A DNA stretch of 64,000 nt from Nocardia blacklockiae (lineage in GTDB: Bacteria > Actinomycetota > Actinomycetes > Mycobacteriales > Mycobacteriaceae), in contig NZ_JADLRJ010000001.1 of assembly GCF_015477355.1 (NCBI RefSeq), forward strand, positions 868,001 to 932,000, in the 5' to 3' direction. The position numbers and the translations under genes are program-made. Positions within the stretch are counted from its first letter, which is position 1; every line of letters begins with the position of its first letter. Below, one piece after another: positions 36,214 through 44,531 of the stretch. Under the pieces are notes generated by a model. It did no database searches and was not told the origin of the DNA. It saw nothing but the letters and a program-made list of their open reading frames with translations.

Positions 36214-37625
36214 GAGCGGGCCGCCGGAAGCGAGATGACCACGGCGAGGCCGTGCGGTTCCACCGGCCGCACGTCGAGGCGGCCGTGGCGGGCCTTGACC
36301 AGTGCGGTGGCGATGGGCAGCCCGAGTCCGGAGCCGCCGGCGGTGGCGGTGGAGCTGCGGAAGAAGCGGGTGGTGAGGCGGTCGAGTTCGGTGGCGGGCA
36401 CGCCGGCGCCGTCGTCGCTGACGGTGAGGGTGACGGTGTCGGCGGTGCGGGTGACGTGCAGGCGGGTGTGCGCGCCCGCGCCGGCGTAGCGGCACGAATT
36501 GCTCAGTGCGACATCGAGGATCTGGGCGAGGATGTCGGCGTCGACGGCGGTGTCGAGGCGGTCGGCGGTGGTGTCGGTGGTGAGGGTGAGCCCGGCGTGG
36601 TCGAAGGCGCTGTGCCAGGCGTCGGCGCGGTCGCGGGCGACCGCGACGGCGTCGCAGGCGGCGGCCGCGGCGGGTGCGGCGGGGTCGAAGTCGGGGGTGG
36701 CCTCGGCGACGGCGAGGGTGAGCAGGCCGTCGAGCAGGCCGGTGAGGCGTTCGACTTCGGCGGTGGCGCCGCGGAAGGTGGCCGCGGCGTGCGCGGGGAT
36801 GGCCGGTTCCAGGGAGTCCAGGCGGATGGTCAGGGCGGCGAGCGGGTTGCGCATGGCGTGGGCGGTGTCGGCGACGAGCTGGCGCTGGGCTTCGGTGGAG
36901 TCGGCGACGGCCAACGCCATGGCGTCGAAGGATTCGGCGACCGCGCGGATCTCCGGTGGCCCGCCGTGGCGGCGGGTGATGGTGGTGTGGCCGACGGTTT
37001 CGGGGCGCGGTTTGGGCAGGGTTTCGGTGAGTTTCTCGACGGCGCCGGACAATTCGGCCAGGGGGCGCAGCACCCAGCGTGACAGGACCAGCGCCAGGAC
37101 CACGAATACGACCATGGCGGCGAGACCGCCGGCGGCGACCACGCCCCAGGTGCGCAGGATGTCGGTGCGGGCGCGGGCGGTGGCGGCCTGGATGAGGACG
37201 ACGCCGTTGACCTGGACGCCGGTGCCGACGGGGCGGGCGATCAGGACGGTGGCGGGGCTCCACGGCATGAGCTGGGCGACCGGTGCGGGGCGCTGGTTGC
37301 GGCGGGCGGCGGCGAGCGCGGCGACGACGGCGGGGCTGGCGGCGTCGACGCCGGCGTTGGCGAGGGTGCCGCCGCGGGCGTCGACGACGAGCACGTTCTC
37401 GCCGTAGAGCTGGTGGTAGCGGCCGGCTTCGACGGTGAGGGCGCGGTTGTCGCCGGTGCCGGCGGCGGCGTCGGCGAGGGCGGCGAACCATTCGGCGTCG
37501 CCGGTGCGGTTGAGGACCAGTTGCTGGGTGCGGCTGGTGGCGGCGGTCAGGCACAGCGGGATCGCGAAGGCGAGGACCGCGAGGGTGGCGAAGGCGGTCA
37601 GGGCCGCCAGGACGCGTCGCCGCAT
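36210..37625 (-). CDS. Sensor histidine kinase
   Basis: A 471-aa transmembrane kinase. Two membrane helices (about 8-28 and 170-195) bracket a periplasmic domain of about 140 residues. A HAMP-like linker follows, then the phosphoacceptor helix DTAHAMRNPLAAL, the N box DVALSNSCRYA, and the ATP lid motifs DDGAGV and GSGLGLPIATAL. The catalytic parts are all intact. It starts 4 bp after the response-regulator stop and overlaps the TAXI gene by 4 bp, so all three are one operon. Comparable Tct/TRAP-linked systems turn on carboxylate uptake. Confidence 0.92.
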   Translation of the reverse strand: MRRRVLAALTAFATLAVLAFAIPLCLTAATSRTQQLVLNRTGDAEWFAALADAAAGTGDNRALTVEAGRYHQLYGENVLVVDARGGTLANAGVDAASPAVVAALAAARRNQRPAPVAQLMPWSPATVLIARPVGTGVQVNGVVLIQAATARARTDILRTWGVVAAGGLAAMVVFVVLALVLSRWVLRPLAELSGAVEKLTETLPKPRPETVGHTTITRRHGGPPEIRAVAESFDAMALAVADSTEAQRQLVADTAHAMRNPLAALTIRLDSLEPAIPAHAAATFRGATAEVERLTGLLDGLLTLAVAEATPDFDPAAPAAAAACDAVAVARDRADAWHSAFDHAGLTLTTDTTADRLDTAVDADILAQILDVALSNSCRYAGAGAHTRLHVTRTADTVTLTVSDDGAGVPATELDRLTTRFFRSSTATAGGSGLGLPIATALVKARHGRLDVRPVEPHGLAVVISLPAARS

Positions 37626-37629
37626 GCGG

Positions 37630-38289
37630 TCACTCGCCCCAGCGGTAGCCGTAGCCGCGGATGGTGGTGATGAGTCCGGGTCGGCCGAGTTTCTGGCGCA
37701 GTCCGGTCATGTGGACGTCGAGGCTGCGCGAGACCGCGACGAACGCGTCGCCCCAGATGCGGTCCATCAGTTGCTGGCGGCTGACCGCGGCGCCGGGGCG
37801 TTCGACGAGGGCTTCGACGAGTTCGAATTCCTTGGCGGTCAACGCGATCGGGCGGCCGGCGACCTCGACGCGGTGGGCGGCGAGGTCGACGCGGACGTCG
37901 CCGGTGGTGACGACGCGGGTGGCGGGTCCGGCGGCTGCGGCGGCGCGGCGGGTGACGTTGTCGATGCGGGCGAGCAGTTCGGCGATGCGCGGCGGTTTGA
38001 CGACGTAGTCGTCGGCGCCGCCGCGCAGGCCGCGCACGATGGAGCGTTCGTCGCTGCGGGCGGTGAGGATGACGACGGGGACGGTGCTGACCTCGCGCAG
38101 GCGGCGCAGGACCTGGATGCCGTCGGCGTCGGGCAGGCCGAGGTCGAGGATGACCGCGTCGTAGCCGCGGTGGCCGATCAGCAGGTCCGCGCCGCGGCGC
38201 AGGCGCTGGGCGGTGTGGCCGCGGGCGGTGAGCGCCTCGACCAGGGCGTCGCCGACGCCGTCGTCGTCTTCCACCACTGCCAGTTGCAC
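37630..38289 (-). CDS. OmpR-family response regulator
   Basis: The 219-aa protein has an N-terminal receiver (acidic V-V-E-D-D-D pocket, phosphoacceptor Asp in ILDLGLPD near residue 51, Lys in VVKPP). The C-terminal winged helix (about 128-216) contains LTAKEFELVEALVERPGAAV and ends in G-Y-G-Y-R-W. It is the first gene of the regulator/kinase/TAXI operon. The MFS symporter gene directly downstream of its divergent edge, reading the same way, starts upstream, so transport and sensing may be co-controlled. The start is GTG at 38289 without a strong ribosome site. Confidence 0.93.
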   Translation of the reverse strand: MQLAVVEDDDGVGDALVEALTARGHTAQRLRRGADLLIGHRGYDAVILDLGLPDADGIQVLRRLREVSTVPVVILTARSDERSIVRGLRGGADDYVVKPPRIAELLARIDNVTRRAAAAAGPATRVVTTGDVRVDLAAHRVEVAGRPIALTAKEFELVEALVERPGAAVSRQQLMDRIWGDAFVAVSRSLDVHMTGLRQKLGRPGLITTIRGYGYRWGE

Positions 38290-38318
38290 GTGCCTGATTC
38301 TTCCCTAGTGTCGTGTGC

Positions 38319-39683
38319 TCAGTGGGCGGGGGCGTGTTCCTCGGCGGCGTCGATGGGCGAGTCGGCGGAGGTCTCGCGCATGAACCAGTAGGTGACGAGG
38401 GAGATGAGGATGGTGGCCGACACGTACCAGAAGAACACCGATTCGTGCCCGATCTTCTTGAGCCACAGAGCCAGTGATTCCGCGGTGCCGCCGAAGATCG
38501 CGGCGGTCAGCGCGTAGGGCAGGCCGACGCCGAGGGCACGCACTTCGGTGGGGAACAGTTCGGCTTTGACGATGGCGTTGATGGAGGTGTAGCCGGTGAT
38601 GATCAGCAGCGCGGTCATCATCAGCGCCCAGGCGGCGACGGGGTTGGTGGTGTGACCGAGCACGGTCATCAGGGGCACGGTGCCCAGCGTGCCCGCGACG
38701 CCGAAGAACACGAGGAGTTTGCGGCGGCCGATGCGGTCGGACAGGGCGCCGGCGAGAGGTTGCAGCACCACGAACACCAGCAGGGCGAGGAAGTTGATCC
38801 AGGCGACGGTGGATTTGCCGATGCCGGAGGTGTTGATCATGTATTTCTGCATGTAGGTGGTGTAGGTGTAGAACGCGATGGTGCCGCCGAGGGTCAGCCC
38901 GACCACGAGCAAGCATTCGCGGGGGTATTGCAGCAGCACGCGCAGGGAGCCGCGGCCGGTGTCGGTCTGCTCCCCCGTGTTTCGGTCTGGCGTGGCTTGT
39001 TGTGCGGCGGCGCGGAAGGCGGCCGATTCGTCCATGCTGCGGCGCAGGATCATGACGATGATCGCGCCGGCGGCGCCGATGACGAACGGGATGCGCCAGC
39101 CCCAGTTGTCCAGTTGGGCGGTGGTGAGGAATTGCTGCAGCACGATCTGCACGGCGAGGGCGACCAGTTGGCCGCCGACGAGGGTGACGTACTGGAAGCT
39201 GGAGTAGAAGCCGCGCTTGCCCTGGGAGGCGACCTCGGACAGGTAGGTGGCGCTGGTGGCGTATTCGCCGCCGACCGACAGTCCTTGCAGCAGCCGCGCG
39301 ATCAGCAGCAGGGCGGGTGCGGCGATGCCGATGCTCTGGTAGCCGGGGGTGGCGGCGATGAGCAGGGAGCCGGCGGCCATGACGGTGACCGACAGGGTCA
39401 GGGCGGCGCGGCGGCCGAAGCGGTCGGCGTAGCGGCCCAGCGCCCAGCCGCCGATGGGGCGCATCAGGAACCCGACGGCGAACACCGCGGCGGTGGACAG
39501 CAGCTGGGCGGTCGAATCCCCTTTGGGGAAGAAGGTTTTCGCGAAGTAGACGCTGAACGCGGCGTAGACGTACCAGTCGTACCATTCGACGAGGTTGCCG
39601 ATGGAGCCGCGCAGGACGTTGGCGACGACGCGGCGTTCACCGCCACGGCCCGGCGCACCGGGGCTCGGCTGTGTGGTGGTCAC
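38319..39683 (-). CDS. MFS transporter, metabolite:H+ symporter (MHS) type
   Basis: A 454-aa twelve-helix carrier of the MHS subfamily, which includes KgtP (alpha-ketoglutarate) and ProP. Key segments are N-L-V-E-W-Y-D-W-Y-V-Y-A near residue 30, the loop G-R-Y-A-D-R-F-G-R-R, LLQGLSVGGEYATSATYLSE and R-P-I-G-G-W. A carboxylate substrate is likely but not proven. The GTG at 39683 has AAGGAG six bases upstream. It reads in the same direction as, and ends 29 bp before, the response-regulator gene, consistent with control by that system. Confidence 0.9.
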   Translation of the reverse strand: MTTTQPSPGAPGRGGERRVVANVLRGSIGNLVEWYDWYVYAAFSVYFAKTFFPKGDSTAQLLSTAAVFAVGFLMRPIGGWALGRYADRFGRRAALTLSVTVMAAGSLLIAATPGYQSIGIAAPALLLIARLLQGLSVGGEYATSATYLSEVASQGKRGFYSSFQYVTLVGGQLVALAVQIVLQQFLTTAQLDNWGWRIPFVIGAAGAIIVMILRRSMDESAAFRAAAQQATPDRNTGEQTDTGRGSLRVLLQYPRECLLVVGLTLGGTIAFYTYTTYMQKYMINTSGIGKSTVAWINFLALLVFVVLQPLAGALSDRIGRRKLLVFFGVAGTLGTVPLMTVLGHTTNPVAAWALMMTALLIITGYTSINAIVKAELFPTEVRALGVGLPYALTAAIFGGTAESLALWLKKIGHESVFFWYVSATILISLVTYWFMRETSADSPIDAAEEHAPAH

Positions 39684-39783
39684 AGGGGTCTCCTTCCCGA
39701 CGCGGCATCGCGTCGTTCGAAAGACCACTGTGTCGGTCCTCACAGGCCGTGCGACAGTGTCCGGGCCGTTTTCTAACAGTCGC

Positions 39784-41106
39784 TTAGGACGTTTCGACCT
39801 TCGGGACCTTGGGGATCTCGTCGGTGCGCGGGACCTCGGTGCCGCGCAGCGAGGCGCCGACGGTTTCGCGCAGGAAGAACCAGGCGACCAGGCCGATGAG
39901 GCAGGCGCCGACCATGTAGTAGGCGGGGAACAGGTGCCAGTCGGTTTCGTCGATGATCCATTCGTTGATCAGCGGCGCGGTGCCGCCGAACGCGGCGGTG
40001 GACACGTTGTAGGCCAGTGCGAAGCCGGCGTAGCGGACCTGGGTGGGGAAGATCGCGGGGAAGGTCGCGGAGATGGTGGACAGCTGCGGCACGTACAGCA
40101 GGCCCAGGATCACGAATCCCAGGATGGCCCAGCCCAATCCCTGCCCCATCAGCCAGTACAGCGGCACCGACAGCACCGCGAGCGCGATGAGGGAGAACAG
40201 CCACATCGGGCGGCGGCCCCACAGGTCCGACAGGCCGCCGCAGATCGGTAGCACCAGCGCCATCACCAGCTGCCCGATCAGGACCATGGCGGTGGTCTGG
40301 GAGTCGCCCAGGCCGATGGTCTTGTTCAGGTAGGTGGGCATGTAGGCCAGCAGCGTGTAGTTGACCACGTTGAGGGCGATGACCAGGCCGGCGAGGGTGA
40401 GCAGTTCGCGGCGGTATTTGGTGACCAGTTCGATCAGGCCGGTCTTGGGTTGTTCCTGCTCGGCGACCTCGGTGAAGACCGGGGATTCGTCGAGTTTGTT
40501 GCGTAGGTACCAGCCGACCAGGCCCAGCGGCACGGCCAGCAGGAACGGGATGCGCCAGCCCCACTGGTCCATCTGGGTGTCGTCGAGCAGCACCTGCATG
40601 AGCAGCACGACCGCGGAGCCGCCGATGAAGCCGGACAGGGTGCCGAATTCCAGGAAGCTGCCGAGGAAGCCGCGGCGGCGGTCGTCGACGGATTCGGCGA
40701 GATAGGTTGCGGCGCCGCCGTATTCGCCGCCGGTGGAGAAGCCCTGGATGACGCGCAGCAGGATCAGCAGGATCGGGGCGGCGACGCCGATGCTGGCGTG
40801 GCTGGGCAGCAGGCCGATCAGGCCGGTGGCGCCGGCCATCAGCAGGATGGTGGTGGCCAGGACGGCCTTGCGGCCGATCCTGTCGCCCAGCGGTCCCCAC
40901 ACCATGCCGCCGAGGGGGCGCAGCACGAAGGAGATCGCGAAGCCGAGCAGGGTGCCCAGGGTGCCGAGGCTGCCGGGGAAGAAGGCGTCGGTGAGGTATC
41001 CGGCGGTGGCAGCGTAGGCGCCGTAGTCGTACCACTCGGTGGCGTTTCCCATGGCCGCCGCGGCGACGGATCGGCGTTGCTGTGGTTGCGGGTCGGCGCT
41101 CGTCAC
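39784..41106 (-). CDS. MFS transporter, metabolite:H+ symporter (MHS) type
   Basis: The 440-aa protein is a second MHS carrier: A-T-E-W-Y-D-Y-G-A-Y-A near residue 22, GPLGDRIGRKAVL, RVIQGFSTGGEYGGAATYLAE and an L-R-N-K-L-D-E-S-P-x-F cytoplasmic segment, as in proline/betaine and osmolyte carriers. It shares the upstream orientation of the other MHS gene across 100 bp and could be its paralogue. The GTG at 41106 follows GAGAGGAG. The substrate is not determined. Confidence 0.9.
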   Translation of the reverse strand: MTSADPQPQQRRSVAAAAMGNATEWYDYGAYAATAGYLTDAFFPGSLGTLGTLLGFAISFVLRPLGGMVWGPLGDRIGRKAVLATTILLMAGATGLIGLLPSHASIGVAAPILLILLRVIQGFSTGGEYGGAATYLAESVDDRRRGFLGSFLEFGTLSGFIGGSAVVLLMQVLLDDTQMDQWGWRIPFLLAVPLGLVGWYLRNKLDESPVFTEVAEQEQPKTGLIELVTKYRRELLTLAGLVIALNVVNYTLLAYMPTYLNKTIGLGDSQTTAMVLIGQLVMALVLPICGGLSDLWGRRPMWLFSLIALAVLSVPLYWLMGQGLGWAILGFVILGLLYVPQLSTISATFPAIFPTQVRYAGFALAYNVSTAAFGGTAPLINEWIIDETDWHLFPAYYMVGACLIGLVAWFFLRETVGASLRGTEVPRTDEIPKVPKVETS

Positions 41107-41386
41107 GCGCGCTCCTCTCCCCTGTTTCGGTTGTTACCTACCCGGTCGAGGATGTCGACACGGGCACGGAGTCCCGGGGTACCCGATCCGGTCCGGTGGC
41201 AAACGGGGCGCTATCGATACGTGCTGGTCCGGCGGGTGACCTGACGTGCGCGAACAGTCATCGAAGTGATTGGTATCACATTGCTTTCAGGCGGGCAACT
41301 GTGCTGCGGAAGTGCGGGTTTCGTGTCGGCCGCCGCCGGGTGGGTAGGTTGTGCGGCGGTACCGACGAACGGAGGTGTGCTGGGCC

Positions 41387-42019
41387 GTGTGGACCCGACC
41401 GGCAATGTGGTGGCGTGCGCTGATCGTGCTCTCGGCCTGGGCGGGGCTGGCGACGGGGACGAGCTCGCTGGTGTACTTCACCGTCGACAGCAACGTGATC
41501 GCGCTCGGCTACTACCTCGGCGCGCTCTACTGGATGTGGCGGCGCGCCACCGCCGACGCGCCCGCGCCCCGGCTGCGCGGCGCGGTGGTGCTGTACACCA
41601 CGATCACCGGACTGGTCGCGCATTTCGTCCTCCAGCACGGCGCCAACCCGCTGCCCGGTCTCGTCGAGGGCCCGGATCGGCTGTCGCACTGGTCGGATTT
41701 CCTGCTGCACTACCTCACCCCGGCGCTGGTGCTGCTGGACTGGCTGCTGGGTCCCCCGCGCGGCGCCGCCCGGGTGCGCGACGTGCCGCTGTGGCTGTGC
41801 TTCCCGATCGGATACGCCGCGGTCGTGCTCGTGCGCGGGGCGCTGTTCCCGGAGTTCGTGAACCGCTACCCGTACCCGTTCCTGGACGCCGCCGCGCACG
41901 GCTACGGCGGGGTGGCTCGCGACATCGTGGTGCTGACAGTCGAATTCGTGGTCCTGGCGCTCGCCGTCGTCGGCGCGGACCGCCTCGCCGGCCGGGTCGG
42001 CGACCGCCTGCGCCGCTGA
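41387..42019 (+). CDS. Pr6Pr family membrane protein
   Basis: A 210-aa integral membrane protein with six predicted helices and the motifs of the Pr6Pr family: Y-F-T-V-D-S-N-V-I-A-L near residue 35, HWSDFLLHYLTPALVLLDWL in the middle and Y-P-Y-P-F-L-D after the fifth helix. Function is unknown; it is common in actinobacteria. The GTG at 41387 has GGAGG eleven bases upstream; a GTG at 41375 overlaps that site. It is divergent from the MHS carrier gene (280 bp) and convergent with the patatin gene. Confidence 0.82.
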   Translation: MWTRPAMWWRALIVLSAWAGLATGTSSLVYFTVDSNVIALGYYLGALYWMWRRATADAPAPRLRGAVVLYTTITGLVAHFVLQHGANPLPGLVEGPDRLSHWSDFLLHYLTPALVLLDWLLGPPRGAARVRDVPLWLCFPIGYAAVVLVRGALFPEFVNRYPYPFLDAAAHGYGGVARDIVVLTVEFVVLALAVVGADRLAGRVGDRLRR

Positions 42020-42035
42020 CCGCTCGCCCTGCGGC

Positions 42036-42875
42036 TCAGGCCGCGGGCCACAGCTCGCCCAGCGCGATCGCGGCCTCGGCGGCCTGGCGCACACCGGCCT
42101 CGTAGGCGGGGACCAGTGCCGCGCGGGCGAACACGTCCGGACCGAACGCGGCGATGGCCTGGGTGTCGGGGACGATCGAAATCGTTGCGGCCGAACCCAA
42201 TTCGGCGTCGGCGCGGGTGCGGGGGAACATGTGGGCGAGCGGTTCCGCGATCACCACCACCTCGGCGCCCGCGGCCAGGTCGGCGTTGACCGGCGAGCGC
42301 ATGCCGCCATCGATGTAGTGACCGTCGCCGATCGGAATCGGCGGGAACACTCCCGGCACCGCGGTGCTCGCCGCGACCGCCTGCGCCACCGTCGCCTCCC
42401 CGGCCGCCGTCCACGCCCGCAGCTCCCCGGTCGCGACGTCGACCGAGGTGACGATCAGATCTCCCGCGGGCCAGTCGGTGCGGCCGATCAGGGCCGCGAT
42501 CCGCGCCACATGCTCGGCCGGATCGCCCACCCGCGCCTCGAGAGCCAGCTCTCCGACCCGGCGGCGTGCCTGCGCCGGAGACAGGTTCTCCGCCGCCACG
42601 GTCGCGAGGATCGCCGACATCTGCGACACCTCCGCCCGCACCGGCGCCACGTCCTCCGACGGCGGCCGCAACAACCCGGCGATCTCCCCGCCCCCGGCCA
42701 GCACCGTGCCCACCACCGCACCGGCGGAGGTGCCGACGAACCGATCGGCCCGCGCCGGATCCACCCCGGCCGCCCGCAGGCCCGTCACCAGCCCCGCCAT
42801 CCACGAGATCCCGACCGGCCCACCGCCCCCGAGCACCAGCGCGGACCGGAAACCGTCGGGCGCCATCGCAGTCAT
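42036..42875 (-). CDS. Patatin-like phospholipase
   Basis: The 279-aa protein has all patatin motifs: oxyanion loop G-G-G-G-P-V-G near residue 16, the nucleophile elbow G-T-S-A-G near residue 50, and the catalytic Asp in I-D-G-G-M-R-S-P-V near residue 188. Such serine hydrolases release fatty acids from phospholipids or other lipids. There is no signal peptide. The ATG at 42875 has a leaderless-type -10 box, TAGGGT (42882-42887), 6 nt upstream. It is monocistronic, divergent from the short ORF/methyltransferase transcript. Confidence 0.9.
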   Translation of the reverse strand: MTAMAPDGFRSALVLGGGGPVGISWMAGLVTGLRAAGVDPARADRFVGTSAGAVVGTVLAGGGEIAGLLRPPSEDVAPVRAEVSQMSAILATVAAENLSPAQARRRVGELALEARVGDPAEHVARIAALIGRTDWPAGDLIVTSVDVATGELRAWTAAGEATVAQAVAASTAVPGVFPPIPIGDGHYIDGGMRSPVNADLAAGAEVVVIAEPLAHMFPRTRADAELGSAATISIVPDTQAIAAFGPDVFARAALVPAYEAGVRQAAEAAIALGELWPAA

Positions 42876-43014
42876 GGCGTCACCCTAACCGACAGCCCGG
42901 ACCGGCCCGGGCAGCCGGAGCCGCGGGACCGCAGTCGGATCAGCGGGGGGATCGGCGTGACGTCGGTTGCGGATCGGCCCGGACCGCGTGTCGCCGCCGC
43001 CGAGTCCGGCACGG

Positions 43015-43020
43015 TAGGCT
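43015..43020 (+). promoter_or_regulatory. -10 box TAGGCT before the upstream ORF and methyltransferase
   Basis: TAGGCT predicts a start site near 43027, giving a leader of about 160 nt before the methyltransferase. That leader contains a 22-codon ORF and an RBS-masking stem-loop. Confidence 0.45.
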
Positions 43021-43048
43021 CCCGGGCAGCTGCTACGAAAGGCATGTG

Positions 43049-43117
43049 ATGACAGCCGGCATGGTTCTGTGGGACCGCCGCCCGCGCTTCGACGCGGGCA
43101 CCAGCACCCGGCACTGA
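43049..43117 (+). CDS. 22-aa upstream ORF (possible leader peptide) of the methyltransferase gene
   Basis: The frame reads MTAGMVLWDRRPRFDAGTST plus Arg-His, 22 residues, then TGA. An AAAGG ribosome site (43038-43042) lies 6 nt before the ATG, and a -10 box sits 28 nt upstream. The codons are the expected GC3-rich type. It ends 69 bp before the methyltransferase start. The only signals around it are a stem-loop that can cover the downstream ribosome site. The layout is that of a regulatory leader peptide, but a stand-alone micropeptide is possible. I know of no named family. Confidence 0.55.
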   Translation: MTAGMVLWDRRPRFDAGTSTRH

Positions 43118-43133
43118 CGCCGGCCCTTCCCCG

Positions 43134-43181
43134 CTCCTCGTCGAAGCGCTCACCGTCCCCATCACGGTCGATCGCGAGGAG
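43134..43181 (+). promoter_or_regulatory. Stem-loop able to mask the methyltransferase ribosome-binding site
   Basis: CTCCTCG (43134-43140) pairs with CGAGGAG (43175-43181), and the latter contains the GAGGAG site of the methyltransferase gene. An inner ACCGT/ACGGT pair can extend the structure. Movement of a ribosome on the upstream ORF could change whether this stem forms. Confidence 0.5.
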
Positions 43182-43186
43182 TAATC

Positions 43187-44452
43187 GTGTCCCCCCGGAC
43201 CGAACCCCACAGCCAAAACCCCTGCCTGCCAACACAATCCGGCACACCCGAAACCCGCCGAATTCGCACACCAAGTGCCCGCACCGACACCGGCCCCCTC
43301 GAGACCCCCGGCTCCGGCGACACTCCCGACACCAGCCATACCCGGCCCGTCGGCACCCCAGGCACCGGCCGCGCAGCCGTCCTCCCCGCCACCGGCCTCA
43401 CCGACCTCTCGGAAACCAGCCTCGTCGTCGCCGACGACCGCATGCGCGCCCGCACCGCCCTGCGACTCCTCCGCACAGACCACACCCTGCTGTGGCGCGG
43501 CGACTACCACAACGGCCGCCAGCTGCTCGCGGCCCTGCGCCGCAGGCTCACCCCCGCGCACGAAAGTGCCACAGATCCCGCCCAGGCATACGCCCGCTAC
43601 CGCCGGCATCGCGCCCACCAAGCACAATTGCTGTCCCGCCTGGTCGTCGACCTCGACCCCGGCTACCACCTCGCCCTGCGCCGCGCCCCCGACGTCCGGC
43701 AGGCCTGCCGCGAGGCCTACGGACCACCGACCAGCCCCCGGCGCGTGCCGCTCACCGAACTGCTCGGCGTACTCGGCGCCCACCACTGGCGTCACCGCGG
43801 CGTCCACGTGCCCGCGCTCGGCGCGCGCATCCACCCCCACTACGGCGTATTCGCCCCCACCAGAAGCGAATACGTCGACCTGGTCGCCCGCGCGCCCCTG
43901 CCCCCGCACGCCGGGTCCGCCCTCGATCTCGGCACCGGCACCGGAGTGCTCGCCGCGCTGCTGGCCCGCCGCGGCGTCCCCCGCGTCCTCGCCACCGACC
44001 TGTCCCCGCGCGCCCTCGCCTGCGCCCGCGACAACATCGAACGACTGAACGTGGCGCACCGCGTCGAGATCCGCCCCGCCGACCTGTATCCCGACACCCG
44101 CGCCGACCTGATCGTCTGCAACCCGCCGTGGCTGCCCGGCACCCCCGCCACCGCCCTCGACCACGGCGTCTACGACCCCGGCAGTGCCATGCTGCGCGGC
44201 TTCCTCGACGGCCTGCCCGCACATCTCACGCCCGGTGGCGAAGGCTGGCTGATCCTGTCCGACCTCGCCGAACACCTCGGCCTGCGCGCACCCGACGACC
44301 TCCCCGCCGCGATCACCGCCGCGGGCCTGCGCGTCGTGAACCGCCTCGACACCCGCCCCCGCCACCCACGTGCCGCCGACCCCGGCGACCCGCTGCACGC
44401 CGCGCGCGCCGCCGAAACCGTCAGCCTGTGGCGTCTGACACCGCGCGCTTGA
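43187..44452 (+). CDS. Class I SAM-dependent methyltransferase with NPPW motif
   Basis: A 421-aa protein. The first 80 residues are Pro/Thr-rich and probably unstructured. A helical segment (RMRARTALRLLRTDHTLLWR onward, about 85-230) precedes the Rossmann methyltransferase domain (about 235-380), with motif I ALDLGTGTGVLA, V-L-A-T-D-L-S acidic motif and DLIVCNPPW. NPPW/NPPY marks enzymes that methylate nitrogen in nucleic-acid bases or glutamine (RsmC, RlmG, PrmC types), so an rRNA or protein target is inferred. The GTG at 43187 is preceded by GAGGAG. Its 5' leader holds a 22-codon ORF and an RBS-masking stem-loop. A bidirectional terminator follows. Confidence 0.87.
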   Translation: MSPRTEPHSQNPCLPTQSGTPETRRIRTPSARTDTGPLETPGSGDTPDTSHTRPVGTPGTGRAAVLPATGLTDLSETSLVVADDRMRARTALRLLRTDHTLLWRGDYHNGRQLLAALRRRLTPAHESATDPAQAYARYRRHRAHQAQLLSRLVVDLDPGYHLALRRAPDVRQACREAYGPPTSPRRVPLTELLGVLGAHHWRHRGVHVPALGARIHPHYGVFAPTRSEYVDLVARAPLPPHAGSALDLGTGTGVLAALLARRGVPRVLATDLSPRALACARDNIERLNVAHRVEIRPADLYPDTRADLIVCNPPWLPGTPATALDHGVYDPGSAMLRGFLDGLPAHLTPGGEGWLILSDLAEHLGLRAPDDLPAAITAAGLRVVNRLDTRPRHPRAADPGDPLHAARAAETVSLWRLTPRA

Positions 44453-44484
44453 CCTTCACGTAACGGCAACTTCTACCGTCGCAG

Positions 44485-44509
44485 ACGAGGCCGGAGAGTT
44501 CGGCCTCGT
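44485..44509. terminator. Bidirectional stem-loop terminator
   Basis: ACGAGGCCG and CGGCCTCGT form a perfect 9-bp stem with a 7-nt loop between the convergent methyltransferase and fusion-protein genes. Confidence 0.8.
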
Positions 44510-44531
44510 TCATGGCCGCGGGGTTGCTCGC

